Below, one piece after another: positions 43,304-54,258 of a DNA stretch of 64,000 nt (within the stretch, counting starts at the first letter, position 1; the number at the start of each line of letters is the position of its first letter). The position numbers and the translations under genes are program-made. Source of the stretch: Neurospora tetrasperma FGSC 2508 (lineage: Eukaryota; Ascomycota; Sordariomycetes; Sordariales; Sordariaceae). The notes beneath the pieces were generated by a model. The model was not told the origin of the DNA. It ran no database searches and was given only the letters and a program-made list of their open reading frames with translations. The stretch lies in assembly GCF_000213175.1 (NCBI RefSeq), contig NW_009799179.1, positions 9,060,480-9,124,479 on the forward strand. Direction: 5' to 3'.

Positions 43304-45190
43304 CTAACAGTTAGCAGGCCAGTTCTCCTTAATCCAGCCCGCCATCAATTCCGTAAAGGTTCCATTGACATATCTCTTGGCATCATCATTAGTGTAATCG
43401 CCTCCGGAGATCTTCAGCGCACCCATGACCCATGGCTGAATGAAATCAAAGAAAACGAGATCAACCCTTTCAGGCTTCTCGCCCTCCTCCTTGGGCGAGA
43501 ACCCAACTTCGGCCTGGATGCAGTTAGGCACGACATAGAAGTTAATGGCAGAGTGGATAGCATCATCGCCATCGTCACCAATATCATCCTTTGTCGTATA
43601 GCCTTCGATCAAAACGGGCTCCTTCTTAGAGCCGCCATCACCTGACAGGGGCTTTTGCCCGTCCACAATACCCTCACTCGCGAACGAAGGCATTGGCTTC
43701 TCATGAATAATGTCCTGTGTGATGGCGAATTGCTCCGGGATGGCCATAAATCGAGCATCCATAGGAGCATGCTCCTCCATGATCCGCCCGGCGTTGTTGA
43801 GTAAGCCGATAACTTTACTGGCAACCTCGTAAGGGATGTCGGGGATGTAGTTGAGGACGCTGAGGAAGGGCGAGATGATATACGTTGTATCTCTGGTAAA
43901 TTTGCCCTTGAAGACATCGAACCGGATGGCACCGGTGTTCATGATAACCAGGCGAGGGACATCTTTCCTGTCGTCGTTGATGGCGATCTCTGGAAGAACC
44001 TCCTTCTCGAGCCACGTGTAGATGCTGTCCTCGGAGGGATAGGGCGCCCTCGTCATCCACAGGTTCTTTGGTGCACAGCCGAACGTGTAGTCCAGATCGA
44101 GATCCTTGCGGGCCTGGGCGATCATTTGTGACACATTTCGGCCGTGGTCTGTAGGAAATGTGGACTTGTTCAACCCGGTGTGATAGTAGAGACCCAGTAG
44201 GTTGTTGTCAATGTACCTACGGTGGAACGAGAATTCCGCAGCCTCAGTCGAAGACGGCTCATCGTCATTGACAGCAGCAACGACGACGTCCTTGGTTGCC
44301 CTCTTCAGATCACCGTCCACCGACATCCAGCCGATCGTTTCAAAGTAACGGCCGCTGGCGATAGCGAACGATCTGGAGTCATACGCCGTCGCGTCACGCA
44401 CGTGCACATGGCCGCCGAAGAACAGGATGGGCGTGAATGGATTCTGCTTACGAATGGCTGTGAAGATCTCCTTGAACTCGGGCATCTTCACGCCGACGTG
44501 ACCAATCACCACAAACACATCAGGATTCTCCCGGATGGCGTCCTGGAACCACTGCTCCTTGATGGTCTCCCTCACGGGCTGTACCACTGTGTTATTGGCA
44601 TTTCCGGTAAAGTCGAAAAGAAAACCCATGGCGACAATAGTCAGCTTCTGGTTCTTGGTCTGGAACTTGCGGTACCACTGCGCCATGGGGATCTGCAGTC
44701 CCGTCTTAGGGTCGATGTAGTCCAGATTGGACGCAACGTACTTGTCCTGGAAGTTCGGGACGGTCCGCAGGTGTTCTCCATCGGCAGTCGAGGCATGGTA
44801 CAGCTCGTGGTTCCCCGTGCATATGATGTCGACGTCCTGCTCGCGGTATATGTCATAGTAGTATTTCCCCTTGGGATTCGAGGCATCGTAAAGTCCATTT
44901 CCTTCGACGCGATCGCCGGTGTCGACAAGGAGCAGATCAACGCCCTGTCCGTCTGCTTCTTTTCGAAGATGTTCGGCAAAGGATATGTAATCACCCCAGT
45001 CAGCCGAATACTGTGCTTCTTGTAGATGTCCGCCATGCCAGCCGTGGGTGTCTGTCGTGTGGAGGAAGTTGAGCTTGCCCCAGACGAGGTCTCGCATAGG
45101 CGCGGCGATGGGAGATGCAGCTCCGGGCTGCGCTGCCCGTGCCAGTGTCGCAATGGCACTGGCGACAAGGATTGAGGCTTTGACAGCCAT
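43304..45190 (-). CDS. secreted calcineurin-like phosphoesterase / 5'-nucleotidase-like protein
   Basis: A single exon of 628 residues. The start at 45190 gives MAVKASILVASAIATLARAA, a clear signal peptide; an in-frame ATG at 45307 would bury it 39 residues inside. The metallophosphoesterase motifs are in order: FLHTTDTHGW (Asp, His), LVDTGDRVEGNGLYD, CTGNHELYH, VVIGHVGVK and FFGGHVHVRD, which together bind the two metal ions. A 5'-nucleotidase-type C-terminal region follows (MNTGAIRFDVFKGKF). Several NxS/T sites (NNT, NKS, NVS, NGT) fit passage through the secretory pathway. Among yeasts the closest type is the uncharacterised YHR202W family, vacuolar or secreted. The likely substrate is a nucleotide or other phosphomonoester, but this is not shown by the sequence. 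Confidence 0.9.
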   Translation of the reverse strand: MAVKASILVASAIATLARAAQPGAASPIAAPMRDLVWGKLNFLHTTDTHGWHGGHLQEAQYSADWGDYISFAEHLRKEADGQGVDLLLVDTGDRVEGNGLYDASNPKGKYYYDIYREQDVDIICTGNHELYHASTADGEHLRTVPNFQDKYVASNLDYIDPKTGLQIPMAQWYRKFQTKNQKLTIVAMGFLFDFTGNANNTVVQPVRETIKEQWFQDAIRENPDVFVVIGHVGVKMPEFKEIFTAIRKQNPFTPILFFGGHVHVRDATAYDSRSFAIASGRYFETIGWMSVDGDLKRATKDVVVAAVNDDEPSSTEAAEFSFHRRYIDNNLLGLYYHTGLNKSTFPTDHGRNVSQMIAQARKDLDLDYTFGCAPKNLWMTRAPYPSEDSIYTWLEKEVLPEIAINDDRKDVPRLVIMNTGAIRFDVFKGKFTRDTTYIISPFLSVLNYIPDIPYEVASKVIGLLNNAGRIMEEHAPMDARFMAIPEQFAITQDIIHEKPMPSFASEGIVDGQKPLSGDGGSKKEPVLIEGYTTKDDIGDDGDDAIHSAINFYVVPNCIQAEVGFSPKEEGEKPERVDLVFFDFIQPWVMGALKISGGDYTNDDAKRYVNGTFTELMAGWIKENWPANC

Positions 45191-47860
45191 CACGAAGGCG
45201 TACCGATGTGTAACACTATACGTAACAAATATGGCTTCTGATGTAATGTCATATACTATGCAACTGCAATGTCGGTGTCGGTTCGTCTGTAGTCTGCTGT
45301 TTGTCATAGCGCCGACGGGCGTTGAGTTGGCCCATCAGGGTACCCGCCGGCCTCGGCAGGCAACGCTTATCGATATGCCTGCCACGGGCTCTGAGAGTTC
45401 ACTTCCCTTGTCAGTGTCGCTTGAGGGCGTGACCGGAGCTCGCGTATTATGTACCTCGACGCACAGGCACGTGAAACTTCCCAATCACCGTCCGATTTGG
45501 TAGGTGAGCACATGGTCTGAATAACACCGACCAACACTCAACCATGATGGTGCAATCAGATAAAAACTGAAGGAAATGTGGACGAGAGACTTATGATAGT
45601 ACTGTGGGCTTCCAGGTTGGGGTGCCTGCTGACCAAAGATTAGATACCAACGTTGCCTTGGCACCGTGCTTCGTGTATCAAATTCCGAAATTTCGATGGC
45701 ATTGGATTGCCTTTGTTCCCACGGCGAGTATAGTCCGACTGTTGGTCAGCCGCCGGAAATTCAGTGACCAAGCAGAACTCCATACAGGTGGTGGATTCTG
45801 TAGTGAGTTTCACATACTCCGAGCTACTGTGTATGTACCCAACCTCAGCCTGCCTCAGCCAACCTCTCCAGCTCCGCTTGACCGAGTCCTGATTCTTACC
45901 GCTGAGATGTTTTGGATTTGGTGTGGACCTTGCTGGGTCCTTGGCTTCGATGCGAGAAGAAGCAAAGAATGTGTGTCCGGCTGTTATTAACTCCCGCGTC
46001 TTTCGTACCTAGTGTACACCTCGCACGCCACAGGGTCGAGGAGGGTCTTTTCTTGGCTACCGTGGACGATCAACTGCAGGTACAAGACCTAAGTGGCCGG
46101 CCCGGAAACCCGGCCCATGTGCCGTTTTCCGATAACAAGCTGAAGAACGCGCCTTTTCCAGTTTGCAACAAGAATCGTTACACTACCAATATGTATGTGT
46201 ATGTCATGGAGACGGCTGCAACAGCGGCTCCTCCAGGGCCGTACATCGTCCATGACGCACTCAGCCCCGGCTCCAAATTTGACGACGGCATCCCCATACA
46301 ATGATGAAGTTGAGGAGCTTCGGTGGCATTCCAAGGTGGATGCTATATCCGTATCCAACCTCGTGGATACGGGGTTCCGGGGTCAATCGGCCGGCACACT
46401 CGGGGTTGCCAATTGCCGTTGTGCAACTTATACAATGGAAGGATACCTACAATGGCTACCTATCCATACATATCCGCTTCTTATCTCCATGTTTCGAAAC
46501 AACTTCCAACTTATCGAGCTCGAACTCGGGCCCAAGACATGCATCCCCAGACAAGCACAAAGCGACACAAATATGAAGTCAAGTGAGTGTCGACCACGCA
46601 TCATGTGTTTGCGGTTGTGTCTGCAGCCCAGCCGTCAGGTACGTGGCCCGGTACCTTGATGCTGTGCATTTTCCCCTCGTTCAACGCAGTCTTTCTGCTC
46701 TTTGGCGGACCGAGGTCAGGTCTCTTTCTTGTAGGAAGCAATCCATGCAGTTGCGGCGCCAAGCTTCCAACCAAAACCCCGCAGCCCCCTCCATTTTCCA
46801 TATCGAAAGCCACAAACCTACCCAAACACTCCATGGCGTTGAGTCTCGTTCTTCTGAAGCCCATGCTCCACCACCATCATTATTATTACCATCACCACCA
46901 CGCAGCCAGGGTTCACACCTTTCCATTTGTTGGCGTATGTACCCGGCAGCGAGGTGCGCTAGAGCTGCCTTGCCTGCTTGTTCCTTCTTTTTGCCTGTCC
47001 AGGCTGCCGATGAAGTGCTGCGTGAGTGTGTGCCCTGCGTGTCTCTCCCCTGGTCAGATTATCGTTTTCTTTCTCTCTTCCCGTTTCCAGAACATGGTCC
47101 GAACCTAGCCCCGACGGTAAGCCTCGCTGGCCGCGTTGCCTCTTCCTCTGATTGGGTTCTCCTACAACGTTTCTCACGTGTCACCACAATCAACTTCTTG
47201 GCCCCTGATTAAACCCCGTTCTGGTTACTTTCCCCTTGGGACGTGTACATACCTATTATGTATTGGACACTGGGCCACTGTACGGAGCTGCTACAACACT
47301 GCCTCGCAGCCGCGAAGGTAGGGGTCGATGGGACTGGGCCTTTGCTGGGCTGGGGTAGGCAAGGTAGGTAGCTCCAGCAGCTGCACAGGTCTACAGACCA
47401 GGGTTCGAGCTTGGACGGGAGTTGGTGCTGTCGAGCGACCCGGGCGAACGAGTTTGTTACCTCCCAAAACCTCCCCGCGTCTTGGTCTCGCAGAAGCTTT
47501 AAAAAGGTTATCTGTTGCTCTTCTGCCCTCTTCGAGTCTTCTTTCATCTCAATGTTTCATTGTTTCCTCTCCCCCGTTCTCTGCGTCAAAGGCTTCGTTT
47601 CCCCGCTTTGAACAACGTTGGAATTGCTACAGGAGATCAGGTAATTGTGTCGTCTAGCACGTTGGAGTAACAAGTCTGTGCTGGTTGCCGTTCACCTACA
47701 CTGCACTGCTTCACCGTCACCGCGCTCAGCTGGCCTTCCTTTTCCCCCCGTCCGCTGGCAGCAACTCCCCAACCTTCTTTCCGTTCTGCATTCTTCCTCC
47801 CTCTCTGTCTTAGTTACTTGTAGCTTGGGGTCGACAAGAGGATCGTAGGAAATAGCAATC
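45191..47860. other. intergenic region
   Basis: There are 2.7 kb between divergent genes. The last 350 bases before the next gene are pyrimidine-rich leader sequence. Several overlapping frames of 90-200 codons around 46195-47212 compete with one another and show no family features. No RNA gene or repeat is recognised. Confidence 0.45.
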
Positions 47861-49232
47861 ATGGTTACCACTGCTACTCAGGCGCCGTCTCGCCGCTTCC
47901 CATCTATGATCGAGATGGCCTCTCAAGCACCGTCTCGCCGTTTCCCTTCTATGATCGAGATGGCCGAGACCGCCTCAATTCGCTCCGTTGCACCTTCTTA
48001 CAGTAAGTTCACCAAACCAGATTCACTATTTCGTTCAATAAACACATGCACTGATAGTTGAATACTTACAATCTAGTCTCCGAGGTGCCTTCCTACCATT
48101 CGGATCGGTACTCGTATGCCGATCCATACAACCTTCCGGCGGAGCCTGCACCGCCTTACTCACCGCCAGCTGCAGGATGGGATATGGCTGGCCGGCTCGG
48201 GGTCCTCTCCTCTCTAGTTCCCGCAACACTTCCCGATCCGCCGGAAGAGCCCCGCCGCGAACGTAGTCGCACCCGTACCCGTGCCGGGGCTGCCACCGAG
48301 ACTTCGTCCGGCAGTACTTCTCGGGGTACCTCAAGAACCGCCAGTAGAACTAGCGGTAGCAGAACTACTTCCGAAACCACTACTGCAACTACCACCAGCA
48401 CAACACGACACCGAAACCGCCTCGGTACCAATTCGGCCGCCAATGACAGTTCGAGCACCATTGCCAGGCTCGGAAACAACCAGAATCGGAGCACCACCAA
48501 CATGAGGACTAGCGCGGCCGCCAGCTCCACCTCCCTCCCCACCACCACCACCAACGCCGGTTCCCGTCCCGTCGCCGGCACCCGGACCCGGGCCCAGACC
48601 ACCCCAGACACCCCCTCCCGATCCACCAACTCCAGCTCTCCTCCTCCTCCCAGGGTCGGTCTTCCCCCGGTACCCTCCGGCCCGCCGTCGCGGACCGACT
48701 TCCCGGTGCTTGGCGACTTCCGCATCCCTTCCCTCTCATCCATGTCCTCCAACCCCAACCTCCGCCAATACCAAAACGTCGCGCAAAGGCGCGCAGCAGC
48801 CAACGCCTCCACCACGAACTTGGACGGTCTCAGACGGGCTCTCGATCGCATCGAAGAGGAGCGTAATAACCCCAACCCGAGCAACAACGCGGCCCGCCCG
48901 CGACCGCTCGAGGATCCGTACCTGGTAGGCGAGGAAGCGGCGGCCAAAGCGCGGCGGGAGAGGCTGGCGAGGGAGAATGGCGATATCTTGATTCAGGAGA
49001 ACCATCGGTGGGATCTGTTTCTGAGTACGTTTGTCTATTCCTTTCCTTTTTTTTCAAAAAAAGTTTCCTTTTCTTTTTCCCCAGTCAGCAGACTTGATTT
49101 TATTAACCCTCTGGAAAAACAGACCTCACGAGAGAACAAGAAGAGCGCCAACCGGGCTGGCGCCGGTTCCGCAAGAACATGGAAACGCGCACCAGCAAGC
49201 TGCCTTTCCGGCTCGGCATGCGGGCGCGATAG
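47861..49232 (+). CDS. Ser/Thr-rich hypothetical protein, three exons
   Basis: The exons are 47861-48002, 48077-49024 and 49123-49232, with donors A/GTAAGT and TGA/GTACGT and acceptors TCTAG and AACAG, for 399 residues. The protein starts MVTTATQAPSRRFPSMIEMA and repeats this 15-residue unit at once (QAPSRRFPSMIEMAS, then QAPSRRFPSMIEMAE). The middle is low-complexity Ser, Thr, Arg and Pro (TSETTTATTTSTTRH, SSPPPPRVGLPPVPSG). The structured part is C-terminal: GDFRIPSLSSMSSNPNLRQY, then GLRRALDRIEEERNN, then GDILIQENHRWDLFL, which joins across the last intron to NLTREQEERQPGWRRFRKNM and ends RLGMRAR. The spliced end is coherent charged helix, which supports the last exon. No enzyme motif or membrane segment is present. 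I do not recognise a named family. Confidence 0.82.
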
Positions 49233-51035
49233 CGTCGGGCTGGCTGTATGCCGCTTGTGTCGCGGCGAGAAGAAGCAGCAGCAGCAGCAGCAGCAGCAGC
49301 AACTTCAGAGACAGCAAGGCTGAAGAGTGTTCATCAATCAGCCATCATGATGAGACGAGTTTCGTGCTTTCCGCTTTTTTTTCTTTTATCGATTTCCATT
49401 TCCTTTTCCTTCAGTTTTCCCCTGTCGTCTTATTCTTCCTCACCTCGCTGGACGACACGACGCATCATCCAACGGCGTTTTGCAATGGGTTCTCTTTGCT
49501 TTTGACTTTTCCTTTTCTTCTTTCATTTCAAATTTCTTGCCCTTTCTGTTTCTTCTTTTTTTTTCTCTCTTCCTTCTTCTGTCCAATTAAAAAAAGGGGA
49601 TATGGTATGATAAAACTGAAGCATGCCCACAAGCTTGGGTTGTCGCGACGGGATCGATTTGCAGTAGCATCTGATTCTTTTCCCAAATTTTCGTTTTTCC
49701 TCTTCATTTTTTCCTTGTCTTCATTTCTCCTTCAGTTTCCTTTTCTCATTTCTGCATGGGCAAACGGTTTCTGACCTCTCGCTTGATCTCTCGGGTCAAC
49801 AGATGAACGTTTCTGTCTGTTGCTGTGTGACATTGTCCGTCCCACTTTTTTGCATGATGGCGTTTTTTTTTTTGTTTCCCTACCGTGGTGCTTTGCCGAT
49901 GATGTGAAATGTTGTCTGGGACGGAGGTTGTTGGAAAGATTCTGGCAATGGACTTGAGATTGATGACTGATATGAGCAATGTCGATGTTTTTTTTCGTGT
50001 TTTTTTTTTTTTTTTTTTCGAAGGCATGGGAGGAAGTTATGGTGGATGATAAAGAAGGTCTAGCTAGCTAGGTTAGCTATTTGTTGATGTTCAGCCATGT
50101 ACAAGCATGATGCTAGGGAAGAATCAAAAAACGTAGAGATAAATTGGAAAAGTCTTTGTTATTCAACGTTACGATCACGCACCGATCTTCGTGTAAAACT
50201 CCACATTGAGTTTAGTTTGTATGTGGTCTTAGTGGCAGTCTCGAGGCAGTGTCAGTTGATCTATTCTCCAAAATATTTTCTCCCGAGTCATTTTTCTAGT
50301 GCCGGAGCCCGGAAGAGATAACTTGATGGTGATCACGTGTGTTGTTAGTAATACGAGTCATCGTCTGTGTATATCAATTGGCAAGGCATAAGTGGTAAGG
50401 TGACTTTTATATGTCCGAATGTGGTGATGAACTACCAATGCCTCCGTTACATTTAGGATTTATTGCACTGCGTTTCTGCTTTAATCTAGTCCCATAGCGT
50501 TGCTCATAGTCTCTTTCATAGCCTATCTATGTTGTCACGGTAAGTAGGTTTGAGGGCTGAGGGCACCATCAGAATTGACGAGTGAGATATCGAGGATGAA
50601 GAAGGTAACAGGATAAGGGTTCTTTTATGCGATGACAAGACCAGATGGGATGAAATGCCAAAGACACAGGTGCTGGCATGTCGTACCATCAACATTAATG
50701 ATGTTGACTTCTGCCTCTATATTTCTACTTCGGCCCGACCAAGACCGTAACCCAAAACAAATAAGCCAAGTAGCAGCAGCAATCCCGTTTAAACGCCAGG
50801 CCAAAATGCTAAACACTTTCAGGTTAGCGCCCCCAATGTACCCATTCATTCAGCTGTCGTACGTCTCATCCTTTCCTGAACAAGGCTCGTTCTTTTGTTG
50901 TTGGAGCGCATGTTCCGTCCAGTTCTTGTGCTCATACCAAGTTTGTGTACACCGATAGTAAACCACGACCTTCCTTTTCTCTCGATTTCTGTCTGGGATT
51001 GTTGCCCCTCGACAACTCAATTCGAAGTCGAATAT
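49233..51035. other. intergenic region, T-rich
   Basis: There are 1.8 kb between convergent genes. The first 800 bases are strongly T- and TC-rich with homopolymer T runs (49868-49876, 50000-50018) and are likely 3' UTR and terminator of the upstream gene. The rest has ordinary composition without a gene. Confidence 0.5.
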
Positions 51036-52011
51036 TCAGCCCTTGCTCTTGGTGTTGAGGATGAGGGCAACAATGAGGCTAAGCACCAAACCTTGGTCAG
51101 CATATTGTTCATAACTCTGAAACGATAGCTCACCAGCGGGGGGGTTAGTTAGTTGAAATCTTACCCATAAAGACCGAGGACTTCGCCGAAAATGAGGATC
51201 AAAACCATGCCGACAAAGATCCTCGACTGTAGCATGAATGAACGGACGCCCTTGTCGCCTACGATACCAATGCAATAGCCCGCGGCGAGACCGGTGAGGC
51301 CGACTGAAAGACCGCATGCGAGATGCATGAAGCCACTGTGGTGAGAACGGAGCGTTAGTTGTGCCCTTCACAGGATATGTGATATCCATAACCTGACTCT
51401 GTAAACCCAGAGACGTCGTCGGTCATGACACGTACTTGAACAAGCTGTAATGTTGGCCTGATCCTGGCGGCCCGAGATCTTGTGCGATCAGGACAGCTAC
51501 AACGAGGGCGTAAACGGCAATAATACCGGACATGACGACAGGAATCAAGCACTATCGGTCGTAGGAGAGCATGTTAGTCTCTGCAGATGAGTACTGTAGC
51601 CATGTTGCTAGAGGGGAGCTAACCTTCATGATGAGGTCCGGCCGGAAGGTACCCACGCCGGCGATACCGATGCCAGACTTGGCTGTGCCATATGCAGCGC
51701 CCGCGCCTGTGAAATTGGAAACGACATGGTCAGCGTTTGTGATGTTGGTAAGGCGTGAAGTTGGGAATTGGGAGAACTGTACTGCCAAAGATCATGGCGG
51801 CTGCGATGCCGGCCTGGTCAGAGAGAACATTGTTAGTGGACCTGGATGTTGTTCTTGTCGAGTGACAGTTGCGTGGTGATGTCCCTTCCTATCCTAGCTG
51901 CACCTTGTTGGCCACCGGGGATGGGTGGTTTCGCGGCTGCTGTTGACGTACCATGCCAATGAACGGCGCGAACTTGGGGGCAAGTTCCGAATCGGCCATG
52001 ATTTCGGCCAT
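51036..52011 (-). CDS. vma-11: V-type ATPase proteolipid subunit c' (Vma11)
   Basis: Six exons: 52011-51952, 51813-51783, 51706-51624, 51551-51436, 51335-51165 and 51078-51036, giving 167 residues. All junctions are GT/AG and restore one continuous proteolipid. The subunit is part of the rotating c-ring of the vacuolar Vo sector that carries protons into vacuoles. The four membrane helices are seen, and the proton-binding glutamate is E148 in [13 protein letters not shown] of helix 4. It matches the c' (Vma11) branch more than c (Vma3): [52 protein letters not shown] and the end [13 protein letters not shown] are Vma11-like. The c' subunit is fungus-specific. The N-terminus [17 protein letters not shown] could also start at the second Met. 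The 31- and 43-nt exons make this gene easy to miss by ORF scanning. Confidence 0.94.
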
Positions 52012-54040
52012 GGTTATAGCTTATAGACAAGAGACTGAATCAGTATGTTGGCGACGACAGTATGAAGCGCAGGGAAACTGGTAAACGTTGGGAGCCAGGC
52101 GCTGTGAGGTCGAGCGGGATGTTCGTCAGTTGGAGACTCGAGACACTGCTTCCTGGTTCACAATGGAGACAGCCGACGCAACGACGCACTCCAGCAATGC
52201 AGCGGGAAGCTTGGACCACTGCCGCCTGCCCCAGGCTGGCTTGGCGTCCAGACAGTTAGCGTGTACAGTCACGTGCAAGCTCAGGAACATCTTTGGTGCA
52301 TGCAGGCTTCGCTTTCGACTGGTGTATTAACATCACTGCAAGATGGATGCCCGTGATGAACTTTGACACTCATCGGGCAATGATGGAATTGGTACACAGC
52401 GACGGCCTCCAATTGACTTAATGAAGACTAGCCATCTGTTTGGCTGAGCGTCTCGGGTTTAACTCAGCGGCATGGCATCATCCGAGTTGTGTATTGACCG
52501 AACTCTGGAAGGCACAAGTTAGGTAGATGGATGCGAATTGAACAACAGTTGCTCAAGCTGAGACGGAAACATGAAGCCCGGGTGTCGCCAAATGCGTCCC
52601 GTTAGGTGACCTTCTCATCTTTTCCCCTTATTTGTGTAAGCTCAACCGTACTTGAACCAGTGCGTTAAAGACATTGCATGGTGTTCTGACATTTCGGGTA
52701 ATCCTCTCATTGTCCATACGAACCCCCGCTTGACGAACACAGTGACAGTAGGATTGACTTGATTGGAGGTAGGGTTGCCTCCAACCACCTAACAATGGAA
52801 TCATATCGTCGAGTCTTTCACACTTCCTCAGCCTTACTCAGTGCCAATGGCATCATCGCTATCCAACGCCGTGCCACTTGGATGAGAAATTCTCTATACT
52901 GGGTGATGATGCTCTATCGCAGATTCCAAAAACAGTCAAGGATGGACTCAAAGTTGTAATAAGTTGAACCCCTTTTGTGCCCCTAGTCGACGGGGAATCG
53001 CCTCCCCGCAATTCTAGGAACAACAACGTTCTGACCTGGTGGATCGCCAAACCACCGAGCAACAAGTGACATTTAGCTTTGACCAGAAGACCAGAACAGC
53101 TCGCGGAATTCCATCTCCCCATTGCTAGCTGAACATCAACCCAGTTCATCTCGCTGAACTACTTGGTTAAAATCTCTTGAACCAGAACTAGAAAAGTTGA
53201 CCTGGACATGGATTTTTACGCATCTACACGGCTTCTCCCAGTAACTACATCAGCCCCCATTCCGCATCACAACCGCCCGGAAGTGCAACAAAACGACCTC
53301 GGAGCGCACGCGGGCATAGGTATTTTGCTGCACCCTCGTAAACAATCCGACTGATCGGCCATCTGGCGGCACAGCCAACACGGGCAGGACAAGCTATCAA
53401 GAACGGGGGATGTGATAGGACAGCCCATCTAGAATAATACCACCCTCCTCCCTCCATCTTGACGTTCCATCTTCACGTTCTTGTTGTATCGTGATGTTTC
53501 TCATTTTTGACCAGACCACTGCCATGCTTGGCGTATCTGCCTCTTCACCTGAACCTACCTCTAACATCTGAACATCAAAAGTTACTCTAGCTAGCTGTGG
53601 TCAAGAGTCCCGTCGTTGATCCAGATTGAACCAACCAAGGACGACCAGATCAAAGCCCACGCCGGTTCCTGATGCTCCACTTTTGATTGCAAATGGCCCC
53701 TGTAGAAGCCCTGCGCTCAGTGGTCGGTCATTCGGTCGGGTCCCATCAGCCATCCCATCAGCCATCATCCACCGCACACCTCTGCCCTGGCTGTAGGAGT
53801 GTAGTTCGACATTCCAGCCCCGTACCCGTACATTGGCGACCTTGACCCTTCAGTTCCCCCCCTCTCCGTCTCCGTCTCCGTCCCCGTCCCCGTCCCCGTC
53901 TACCGTATTCCAATCGACGACAGAGAGGTAGACCAACTGAAGGCCGTGCTTCTCGCTGCGCAGGTGGTCGGCTACACTTGGCGAGTAGATTGCAGATTGC
54001 CTGCACAGTCGTACCTCTACCGAATCGACCTGTCCATCAG

Positions 54041-54070
54041 ACCTACCTACCTACCTACCTACCTACCTAC
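54041..54070. repeat. (CTAC)n microsatellite in the GEF leader
   Basis: About seven CCTA/CTAC units lie 190 bases upstream of the GEF start, probably within its 5' UTR. Confidence 0.9.
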
Positions 54071-54220
54071 CGTACCTGTACAGCGCCCGAGCACCGCCGC
54101 CGACCGAAGAACAATCGAAATACCTACGACAGGAGCGACGGAGCGAGCGAGCACCTCGCATCAACCTCTAGCCTGCATCGCACCAGCAGCACCACCCGAC
54201 TCGCCTCCCTCGCCAGCCGT

Positions 54221-54252
54221 CCGCCCGCCCGCCCGCCCGCCCGCCCGCCGCC
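54221..54252. repeat. (CCCG)n array immediately upstream of the GEF start
   Basis: Seven CCCG units and then CCG units run to within eight bases of the ATG at 54259. The complementary strand is G-rich and could form structure in DNA or RNA. Confidence 0.85.
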
Positions 54253-54258
54253 GCCGTC

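Larger units (their letters stand above)
52012..54258. other. divergent intergenic region
   Basis: There are 2.25 kb between vma-11 (minus) and the Rho1 GEF gene (plus). The last 400 bases hold CCGTCT/CCCCGT hexamer repeats (about 53864-53900), a CTAC tetramer array (54041-54070) and a CCCG array (54221-54250) right before the start codon. No additional gene is supported in the first 1.8 kb. Confidence 0.5.

Noticed and set aside
44222-45025. 267-codon plus-strand frame over the phosphoesterase
   Set aside because: Antisense to an intact enzyme with all metal-binding motifs.
45191-45307. Upstream in-frame ATG for the phosphoesterase
   Set aside because: Would place the signal peptide 39 residues inside the protein.
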